A DNA stretch of 64,000 nucleotides, taken from positions 248,001-312,000 of the forward strand of contig NZ_WKEQ01000001.1 in the NCBI RefSeq assembly GCF_021605415.1, given 5' to 3'. The notes beneath the pieces were generated by a model that saw nothing but the letters and a program-made list of their open reading frames with translations, searched no databases and was not told the origin of the DNA. Shown in pieces: positions 8,908-15,373 of this stretch; position 1 is the stretch's first letter, and each line of letters starts with the position of its first letter. The position numbers were made by a program, and so were the translations under genes. The stretch comes from Pseudomonas syringae (GTDB lineage: Bacteria; Pseudomonadota; Gammaproteobacteria; Pseudomonadales; Pseudomonadaceae).

Positions 8908-9097
8908 CGAACGTCCATGCTGGAAACGATCCATCCGGCTCAAGTACTGACGACGAGACAGCAAGGCCAAGGGCTGCGACCCATGGCCTTTTTGCTTTCG
9001 GCGACATGCCTTGGGAAGTAGGCGAACCAAAGTGGGGATACGGAGGACGTTCATTTGCACCCATTGATTACTAACGTTTGCCAGTAGGAGTTCCAGC
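8908..9097 (+). promoter_or_regulatory. speC 5' leader with terminator-like hairpin and possible upstream ORF
   Basis: Between the predicted promoter and speC lies a 190-nt leader. It holds (a) a 34-codon open frame from ATG 8917 to TAG 9019-9021, starting about 10 nt from the predicted 5' end and without a clear Shine-Dalgarno; (b) a hairpin at 8963-8990 (AAGGCCAAGGG with CCCATGGCCTT, one mismatch) followed by a T-run, which looks like an intrinsic terminator placed inside the open frame; (c) about 100 nt up to speC. This arrangement suggests attenuation of ornithine decarboxylase. That is inference; the open frame could also be chance. Confidence 0.45.
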
Positions 9098-10261
9098 ATG
9101 TCGATCCAGGTCGAAGACTATTTCGCGCGCGCTACATTCGACAAAATGAAGGCGTTCGCCGACAAGCAAGAAACCCCGTTCGTGGTGATCGATACCGCGA
9201 TGATCAGCCAGGCCTACGATGACCTGCGCGCCGGTTTCGAATTCGCCAAGGTCTACTACGCCGTGAAGGCCAACCCGGCCGTTGAAATCATTGATCTGCT
9301 CAAGGAAAAAGGCTCGAGCTTCGACATCGCCTCGATCTACGAGCTGGACAAGGTGATGGATCGCGGCGTCAGCGCCGACCGTATCAGCTACGGCAACACC
9401 ATCAAGAAATCCAAAGACATCCGCTACTTCTACGAGAAGGGCGTGCGTCTGTTCTCCACCGACTCCGAAGCCGACCTGCGCAACATCGCCAAGGCTGCGC
9501 CGGGTTCGAAAGTCTACGTGCGCATTTTGACCGAAGGCTCGACCACCGCTGACTGGCCACTGTCGCGCAAGTTCGGCTGCCAGACCGACATGGCCATGGA
9601 TTTGCTGATCCTCGCCCGTGACTTGGGCCTGGTGCCTTACGGCATCTCGTTCCACGTCGGTTCGCAACAGCGCGACATCAGCGTCTGGGACGCGGCGATC
9701 GCCAAGGTCAAAGTGATCTTCGAACGCCTGAAAGAAGAAGACGGCATCCACCTCAAGCTGATCAACATGGGTGGTGGCTTCCCGGCCAACTACATCACCC
9801 GCACCAACAGCCTGGAAACCTACGCCGAAGAAATCATCCGCTTCCTGAAAGAAGACTTCGGCGATGACCTGCCGGAAATCATTCTGGAGCCGGGTCGTTC
9901 GCTGATCGCCAACGCTGGCATTCTGGTCAGTGAAGTGGTGCTGGTTGCGCGTAAATCCCGCACCGCCGTCGAGCGCTGGGTTTACACGGATGTGGGCAAG
10001 TTCTCCGGCCTGATTGAAACCATGGACGAAGCGATCAAGTTCCCGATCTGGACCGAGAAAAAAGGCGAGATGGAAGAAGTCGTCATCGCCGGCCCAACCT
10101 GCGACAGCGCCGACATCATGTACGAGAACTACAAGTACGGTTTGCCGCTGAACCTGGCGATTGGCGATCGCCTGTACTGGTTGTCGACCGGTGCGTACAC
10201 CACCAGCTACAGCGCGGTTGAGTTCAATGGCTTTCCACCGTTGAAATCGTTCTACGTGTAA
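9098..10261 (+). CDS. speC: Ornithine decarboxylase (PLP-dependent, alanine-racemase fold)
   Basis: 387-residue fold-III decarboxylase that turns ornithine into putrescine, the first step of polyamine synthesis. The PLP-binding lysine is K57 in FAKVYYAVKANPAV. Further family blocks are GVSADRISYGNTIKK, the glycine-rich NMGGGFP phosphate-binding loop, EPGRSLIANAG, and the catalytic cysteine in GPTCDSAD near residue 335. Length and motifs fit the eukaryote-like ODC type found in Pseudomonas rather than the 700-residue enterobacterial SpeC; activity on lysine as well cannot be excluded. GTAGGAG 6-12 bases upstream. A terminator follows 17 bases after the stop. Confidence 0.93.
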   Translation: MSIQVEDYFARATFDKMKAFADKQETPFVVIDTAMISQAYDDLRAGFEFAKVYYAVKANPAVEIIDLLKEKGSSFDIASIYELDKVMDRGVSADRISYGNTIKKSKDIRYFYEKGVRLFSTDSEADLRNIAKAAPGSKVYVRILTEGSTTADWPLSRKFGCQTDMAMDLLILARDLGLVPYGISFHVGSQQRDISVWDAAIAKVKVIFERLKEEDGIHLKLINMGGGFPANYITRTNSLETYAEEIIRFLKEDFGDDLPEIILEPGRSLIANAGILVSEVVLVARKSRTAVERWVYTDVGKFSGLIETMDEAIKFPIWTEKKGEMEEVVIAGPTCDSADIMYENYKYGLPLNLAIGDRLYWLSTGAYTTSYSAVEFNGFPPLKSFYV

Positions 10262-10277
10262 TCGGCATCGCTGAGTA

Positions 10278-10307
10278 AAAAGGCCCATTGAATGGGCCTT
10301 TTTTATT
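10278..10307 (+). terminator. Rho-independent terminator of speC
   Basis: AAAGGCCCATT / AATGGGCCTTT stem with a minimal loop followed by TTTTATTTTT. The A-rich left side makes it usable on the minus strand too, and it overlaps the stop codon of the convergent gene ending at 10303. Confidence 0.9.
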
Positions 10308-11217
10308 TTTTCAGCCAGTTTTCGAAGTGATTCAACATTTGCGAAAGCTCTCCAGCATCCTCCAGAGCCGCTTCGATCTTGAAATTCAGCAGGCCCATGG
10401 TGGTCATATTTTCCGTTTGCATCAGATCTGTGCTCAAGCCATTTGCACGCTGCGATACATTCCTGACGAATACGCCCATCTGGGTATTCAGCGGTACAAA
10501 ATCATTGAAGAGTTTAGCAATATCGGCCTGATACTCAGCAGCCCTGATGATGGGGTCTGAAGAAGAGTATGGAATGTCCCACGCAGGTGTCGTGGCAGCA
10601 TTCCTGAACAACTCTTGCGCGACAGTCGGTTGTGGATGACAGGCACACGACTGCCAACCCATTATCTTGATAAATGCCGCGTTCAGTCCAAATGATGCCT
10701 CGCCCAGTATGTCAATCATGCCCTCCGTTGGAGTAATTGCTCCGCTCACGCTCCAGAAACAATTGCCCAATTGGTGAACCAATGCTCTGGGACTAGAAGG
10801 TGGAGACGGTCCCCAGTTTGTGGTGCGATACAGACTGTAGCTTCTTACATCAACTTGACTGACAGGCTCGCGTTTCGATGTTCTCTGCATTATTTCCAAA
10901 GATTCACGTCCAAACGTCTCCAGGTCACTCAAGTAACGACTGACCAAACTCCGTATTTCTCCAATCCGCGCCCAGTGCCCCTGCAGATAATGTTCATAAA
11001 TGGGAACGCGATTCAGGCGCGTATCCCAGGGCAGCTCTGCGCGTTGATGGCCACTTTTCCGACGTGCCTCAAATACCACTGGCGTGTTGTCGTAGGTCGG
11101 TATCAACATACCAAGCCAACGGGTATAGCGATCCAGCACCTGGCGCTGCTGTGCCGAAAACTCGTTATTTACTGAGTTCATATTCCCTGTGCAGGAAGTG
11201 GGCGAGTGAACGCCCAC
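10303..11217 (-). CDS. Protein of unknown function, partner of the fused toxin
   Basis: 304 residues from GTG at 11217, or 292 from ATG at 11181. The GTG has an excellent Shine-Dalgarno (TGGAGGTGA at 11222-11230, 7 bases away) but lies in a perfect hairpin (11195-11220); the ATG has only a weak site. I prefer the GTG. No signal peptide or membrane helix. The composition is mostly helical, with an unusual SCACH cysteine-histidine cluster at about residues 196-200 and a Pro/Ser-rich segment (WGPSPPSSPRAL). No family recognised. It lies 15 bases downstream of the toxin-like gene on the same strand, so it is probably co-transcribed; an accessory or immunity role is a guess. Base composition is more AT-rich than the surrounding core genes. 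Confidence 0.7.
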   Translation of the reverse strand: MGVHSPTSCTGNMNSVNNEFSAQQRQVLDRYTRWLGMLIPTYDNTPVVFEARRKSGHQRAELPWDTRLNRVPIYEHYLQGHWARIGEIRSLVSRYLSDLETFGRESLEIMQRTSKREPVSQVDVRSYSLYRTTNWGPSPPSSPRALVHQLGNCFWSVSGAITPTEGMIDILGEASFGLNAAFIKIMGWQSCACHPQPTVAQELFRNAATTPAWDIPYSSSDPIIRAAEYQADIAKLFNDFVPLNTQMGVFVRNVSQRANGLSTDLMQTENMTTMGLLNFKIEAALEDAGELSQMLNHFENWLKK

Positions 11218-11220
11218 TTC
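11195..11220 (-). promoter_or_regulatory. Perfect 10-bp hairpin over the start of the toxin partner gene
   Basis: GAAGTGGGCG (11195-11204), six-base loop, CGCCCACTTC (11211-11220). In the minus-strand mRNA it lies immediately after the Shine-Dalgarno and includes the GTG start. No T-run follows, so it is not a classic terminator. It could throttle translation of the partner, or it may mean that the ATG at 11181 is the true start. Confidence 0.6.
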
Positions 11221-11232
11221 ATCACCTCCATG

Positions 11233-13449
11233 TTATTGAGAAATGGTTTTCAGAACGGTAACGGCTTCGGTAATCCGGGCAATTGCAGCATCCGCCCGAT
11301 CCTCCACTGGCACCGAAGTATCTTGGGTGAACTCACTAGAGAGCAGATCAAAGTAGTTGATCAGACTGGCGAATTCAGTGCCGTATTTCGAGCGTTCGTC
11401 GTCCAGTTCGTCCAATGTGGTGACCAACTCGATGCGTCCAACAATCCGGGTAATAGCGTTGACGAGCTTTTGCACCTGAGCGCGCATTTCAACTGCTTTT
11501 TCACTGAGTCGACGATACGCAGCCAGCATATTGAGATAAGAAATCGCCTCACCAATACCGGAAATCAGTTTTTTCAGGGTATCAATAGCCAACAGGGCGA
11601 CTTGAACCTGCGGAGGAGCCAGACCTAATGCCTTGAGGTTATCAAGCGATAACTGGGCTTCCTGGCCGATTTTCTCGATACCCGCTTTGGCGATCAGATC
11701 AATCGCATCGGAAATAGACTTCATCTCTGCGGTGAAGGCGGCAACTTTCTCTTCGGATTGAGTCTTGAGTTCCTCGGTACTGGCACGTTCATCTTCCAGC
11801 TTGACGATCCACTCTGCGGATGCCATGCGGTCATAGGCTGCACCAATACTCTTGTGGATACTTTTAAAATCCTTAGTTTGCGCAGTGACTTTAGCGCAAA
11901 GATCTTTCAGTTCCGCCTCCATGTCTTCGCGCACCTCTTCCGCATCCTCGGGAGAGCTCAACTCGGCCTGATAGGATTTTAGTTTCTTCTCGGACTGCAC
12001 CATGCTGATGCTTAGCTTCTGCGCATTGTCGCGCAGCTCAAAAGTTGCCTTGTTCACAGCCAGTGCGACACCGTTCATGGCGCCGACAGTGCCGGGCATG
12101 TAGTCGAACTGTTCAAAGAGCATTTGCGCGGTAGTGTTCAGTCGCTGCACGGAGGCATTGTGCCCGCGCAGGTTGGACATATTGAACGCTGGCTCGACAG
12201 CATTGATCGACAAACTATGCATTACAGCGCCACTCCGCATCGACACATTATTTTTTTCATATTCTTTATCGGCTTCTGCAAACACTGCCAGCAACTGGTC
12301 GGCACTGGACTTGATTTGCTGCCAAGGCTCGATGATGTCCATGATCTGATTCTTGAATCGGCGCAACGAAGCGGCCTCATCGATTTTGTCGACCTCGACA
12401 ATCGAGGCACCGACATAATCACTGAGTGCGTTCCAGACCAGCATGAGGTTCTGCGTTGCTACTTCAGCTTCGATCGCAACATAACTAAGGTTTTGCAGAT
12501 CATCACGGACTTTATTCAACGAACTCAGCGTCTGATTCTTGCTGGCCATTTTCTGATTATCTGCCTGCTGCAACTGCTTCAACGCATTACGTTCATGGCG
12601 TATTTTTTCAGCTTTGACCCCCTGATAGATAGCCATGACCAGGCCACCAATATTTAGACCCGCCGCAGCCTTGATCGCGTCTTGAACCAGCTTTTCATAT
12701 TGCTTGTTCAGTTCATCGATTTCAGCGGAGCGCTGATCCATCTGGCCTTGCAAATCTTTGATGTCGGCCGCGTAGGTATTTCTGGAAACGAACTCCAGTC
12801 GCAACTTGATTTCCGGTAGAACAGTTGCGCGCATATCAATGCCGAAACTGTCCAGCTCCCCGCGCACTTGTTCGGCTTTTTGATGGCAAAGCCTGATTTT
12901 TGTCAGCAGGTCATTCAGGTAGCTGCGAATATCGGCGATATCGCCCGGCGACAGATCAAGATCAGGCAGCCCTGGCATCTGCTGTTGAAGTTTCAGATAT
13001 TCCTCAACGGTGGAAATATCATGTTCTTCCAGATATTTAGAGGCTTTCAGTTCTTCGTACACTTCGACAATGGCTGTACCAGTCCTGATGATGCTGCCAG
13101 CAAAAATCTTCAAATCATTGCCCGTCAGCATGACTTTCTCGCGCAGAGGCGACCAGCGTCGTGCATGCTGATAGGTCATTTTGAATGTGCGCAAAAAGTC
13201 TTCAGCGGTGCGTCCCACGCCACCGTTGTCACCGGAACCATAGTTAAGATAGGCAATGACGTCGTTCAGTTGAATCGGCAGGGACAAGCCCAGGGTTTCA
13301 TATTTCCTCAGGCTGATTATTTGCTCTTTGGTCAACTGGATACCCGTTTCCCGATCGTAGTCTTCGCCCTCACCCAACGATGCATTCACAAACAGCATTG
13401 GCGCTTTTGCAGCGGCCTCGATCACCTTGTCATTCATCTTGTCGTCCAT
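11233..13449 (-). CDS. Probable fused alpha-xenorhabdolysin (XaxA-XaxB / YaxAB-like) pore-forming toxin
   Basis: 738 residues, almost entirely helical, no signal peptide. Residues about 1-400 resemble the A component of binary alpha-helical toxins: the N-terminal LTKEQIISLRKYETLGLSLP block, long amphipathic helices, and a short hydrophobic segment (258-276) followed by GVKAEKIRHERN (277-288), as in XaxA/YaxA. Residues about 401-738 look like the B component: a long coiled coil (475-585), then a hydrophobic helical hairpin region (about 603-645), then more helices. In Xenorhabdus and Yersinia A and B are separate proteins of roughly 400 and 350 residues that assemble into pores; here they seem joined in one chain. 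Start: ATG 13449 with AGGGAG 5 bases upstream. The coding DNA and its upstream region are AT-richer than neighbours, suggesting acquisition. Family call is from pattern memory and needs a profile search. Confidence 0.65.
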   Translation of the reverse strand: MDDKMNDKVIEAAAKAPMLFVNASLGEGEDYDRETGIQLTKEQIISLRKYETLGLSLPIQLNDVIAYLNYGSGDNGGVGRTAEDFLRTFKMTYQHARRWSPLREKVMLTGNDLKIFAGSIIRTGTAIVEVYEELKASKYLEEHDISTVEEYLKLQQQMPGLPDLDLSPGDIADIRSYLNDLLTKIRLCHQKAEQVRGELDSFGIDMRATVLPEIKLRLEFVSRNTYAADIKDLQGQMDQRSAEIDELNKQYEKLVQDAIKAAAGLNIGGLVMAIYQGVKAEKIRHERNALKQLQQADNQKMASKNQTLSSLNKVRDDLQNLSYVAIEAEVATQNLMLVWNALSDYVGASIVEVDKIDEAASLRRFKNQIMDIIEPWQQIKSSADQLLAVFAEADKEYEKNNVSMRSGAVMHSLSINAVEPAFNMSNLRGHNASVQRLNTTAQMLFEQFDYMPGTVGAMNGVALAVNKATFELRDNAQKLSISMVQSEKKLKSYQAELSSPEDAEEVREDMEAELKDLCAKVTAQTKDFKSIHKSIGAAYDRMASAEWIVKLEDERASTEELKTQSEEKVAAFTAEMKSISDAIDLIAKAGIEKIGQEAQLSLDNLKALGLAPPQVQVALLAIDTLKKLISGIGEAISYLNMLAAYRRLSEKAVEMRAQVQKLVNAITRIVGRIELVTTLDELDDERSKYGTEFASLINYFDLLSSEFTQDTSVPVEDRADAAIARITEAVTVLKTISQ

Positions 13450-13727
13450 TGAGACTCCCTGTCATCTTCGGAATTTTATATTGATTAGTTTCATTTTCGA
13501 TAGTTACGAGCTACTAAAAACCGCAGCAATAACGAGAACAACCTTAGTGCGATAAAAGCCGCACACACAAGCCATCAAATATTAAATTTCAAGACAATGA
13601 ACATTGCAATCGACTACTTCACAAAGACTTCAAGACCAGCAACCAGCAACGATTGAACTTCTACTAATAAAAACCAGCAACAACTGGACATTTCAAATCG
13701 CTACGAACAGACAGTAACTAAAGAACT
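13450..13727. promoter_or_regulatory. AT-rich intergenic region upstream of the toxin-like gene
   Basis: 278 bases, much richer in A and T than the rest of the window, with many AAC/CAGCAAC short repeats around 13630-13690. It presumably holds the promoter of the toxin-like operon (minus strand) and the 3' end of the Sel1 gene transcript. I see no certain -35/-10 pair or terminator. The composition is consistent with foreign DNA. Confidence 0.4.
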
Positions 13728-14486
13728 TCACCGACCTAGTAACTGACTCAACCGCAGCTTATACACTTCTACCATTTCACGGATTCGAGGATGATGGGCA
13801 CCTGACAATGATTCAATGCTGGCCCGCAAGAAGTTCACGTTGCCGCCGGCGAGTGCCTTGTGCAACCAATCCAGCGCTTCGTCGATCTGCCCCTCCTCGG
13901 CCAATACTGCCGCATAGCTGAACTGTCCACGAAAATCGCCGGCCTCTGCCGAGCGTCGATACCACCCACGAGCCGCGAATCTGTCCTGAGGGCAGAAATG
14001 CCCTTCCTCCAGATAACGGCCGAACAGGTTCATGGATTTCGCGTGCCCCTGCTCCGCAGCGCGACGATATAACGCCAAAGCTTGCGACGGGTTCTCTGTC
14101 GTTCCGCGCCCGGTAGCAAGCAAATTGGCCAGGTTGTACATCGCCCAATCCAGCCCCGCTTGCGCCGCGATACGGTAATGACTTGCGGCTAACGCAGCAT
14201 CCGCCGCGCAACCCCAGCCATGCTCATGGCAGCGGCCGAGCATGTTGCGCGACATCAGGTGGCCTTGGCCGGCAGCAATCGCGAACCAGCGCAGCGCCAG
14301 CGGTTGGTCCTGCGCGATGCCTCGGCCATCGAGCAGAATCTGCCCAAGCAAGGCCTGCGCCTCGACAATGCCCTCACCTGCTGCCAGCACTATTGCCTGC
14401 GCTGCACGGCCCGGGCTTTCTTCGAGCATGGCACGCAGTTGATCGCCGTCGAGGACTTCCTCGCGGCGCAATCGAAAGTCCGTCAC
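13728..14486 (-). CDS. Sel1-repeat (TPR-like) protein of the piu iron cluster
   Basis: 252 residues made of about five Sel1-like repeats of 36 residues, recognisable by A...G...A...L......G.G......A..W...AA..G (for example AQALLGQILLDGRGIAQDQP and AMYNLANLLATGRGTTENPS). Such solenoids bind proteins; the partner is unknown. No signal peptide. The start is a GTG directly after the piuC stop (TAAGTG), so it is translationally linked to piuC. A Sel1 gene in this place next to piuC is, as I recall, also seen in P. aeruginosa (PA4516 beside PA4515). Function in iron metabolism is inferred only from context. Confidence 0.85.
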   Translation of the reverse strand: MTDFRLRREEVLDGDQLRAMLEESPGRAAQAIVLAAGEGIVEAQALLGQILLDGRGIAQDQPLALRWFAIAAGQGHLMSRNMLGRCHEHGWGCAADAALAASHYRIAAQAGLDWAMYNLANLLATGRGTTENPSQALALYRRAAEQGHAKSMNLFGRYLEEGHFCPQDRFAARGWYRRSAEAGDFRGQFSYAAVLAEEGQIDEALDWLHKALAGGNVNFLRASIESLSGAHHPRIREMVEVYKLRLSQLLGR

Positions 14487-15167
14487 TTACACCTCGACCC
14501 AGCGGCGCAACAGGTTGTGATAAGTGCCAGTGAGACGGATCAGCGAAGGGTGATCGGGCATGTCTTGAGTGAGCTCACGAATTGCGCCGTCCATTTCGAA
14601 CAGCAAGGCGCGCTGGCTGTCTTCACGCACCAGGCTTTGCGTCCAGAAAAACGATGCATACCGTGCGCCACGGGTGACCGCGTTGACCTTGTGCAGGCTG
14701 GTGCCGGGGTAAAGCACCATGTCACCGGCGGGCAGTTTGATTCGTTGCGTGCCGAAGGTGTCCTGGATTTCCAGTTCGCCGCCGTCGTAGTCCTCGGGCT
14801 CGCTGAAGAACAGCGTGGCGGACAGATCCGTGCGCACACGTTCGATGCTGCCCTTGGGCTGGCGCACGGCATTGTCGATGTGGAAATCGAAGCTGCCGCC
14901 GGCCGTGTAACAGTTCAGTAACGGCGGGAATACTTTGTGCGGCAGTGCTGCAGACATGAATTGCGGGTTCTGCCACAAGCGTTCAAGCATCGCTGCGCCG
15001 ATCTCCTTGGCCAATGGATGGCCTTCGGGCAATTGCAAATTGTGCTTGGCCTTGGCCGATTGATAGCCGGCGGTGATTTTGCCATCGGCCCAATCCGCCT
15101 GTTCCAGAGCCTCTCGAATGCGCTGCACTTCTTCTTTCGCGAACAAGCCTTGGATGTGCAGCAACAT
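14487..15167 (-). CDS. piuC: Fe(II)/2-oxoglutarate-dependent PKHD-type hydroxylase PiuC
   Basis: 226 residues. The double-stranded beta-helix iron ligands are in FHIDNAV (H and D) and SLHKVN (second H), with the 2-oxoglutarate-binding arginine in the following stretch ([11 protein letters not shown]). The N-terminus [14 protein letters not shown] and the family block [14 protein letters not shown] are typical of PiuC, the dioxygenase beside catechol-type siderophore receptors; its substrate is not established. ATG 15167 is chosen for the family start; an upstream open extension of 33 codons would run over the Fur-like site. Transcribed divergently from piuA and coupled to the Sel1 gene. Confidence 0.93.
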   Translation of the reverse strand: MLLHIQGLFAKEEVQRIREALEQADWADGKITAGYQSAKAKHNLQLPEGHPLAKEIGAAMLERLWQNPQFMSAALPHKVFPPLLNCYTAGGSFDFHIDNAVRQPKGSIERVRTDLSATLFFSEPEDYDGGELEIQDTFGTQRIKLPAGDMVLYPGTSLHKVNAVTRGARYASFFWTQSLVREDSQRALLFEMDGAIRELTQDMPDHPSLIRLTGTYHNLLRRWVEV

Positions 15168-15196
15168 GGCAAAGCACCAGATGACAAAGGGATGCC

Positions 15197-15215
15197 AATG
15201 GTATTGATTCTTATT
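15197..15215. promoter_or_regulatory. Fur-box-like sequence upstream of piuC
   Basis: AATGGTATTGATTCTTATT matches 14 of 19 positions of the Fur consensus written as AATGATAATCATTATCATT (my own count). It lies about 30 bases upstream of the piuC start. Iron repression by Fur is expected for piu genes. Confidence 0.5.
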
Positions 15216-15292
15216 GATCGTGTAAAACCCATGGGACGGATGAATCAGTAAAAACCGTAAGGTCAAATTGTAAAGAATGTAAATTCAGTACA

Positions 15293-15339
15293 AATAGCAA
15301 TATTTCGCAATTGATACACATACCTGTTTAGCCTATATT
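15293..15339 (+). promoter_or_regulatory. Promoter of piuA with overlapping weak Fur-like site
   Basis: TTGATA (15311-15316), exactly 17 bases, TATATT (15334-15339): a near-consensus sigma-70 promoter. The sequence AATAGCAATATTTCGCAATT (15293-15312) matches the Fur consensus only loosely but overlaps the -35 hexamer, where a repressor would act. Confidence 0.6.
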
Positions 15340-15373
15340 TCGCCGCCTCAAATCCTTGGGGAGGGGAATAAAA

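Noticed and set aside
8917..9021. Calling the 34-codon speC upstream ORF a protein-coding gene
   Set aside because: No clear ribosome binding site and overlap with a terminator-like hairpin; recorded as a possible leader feature only.
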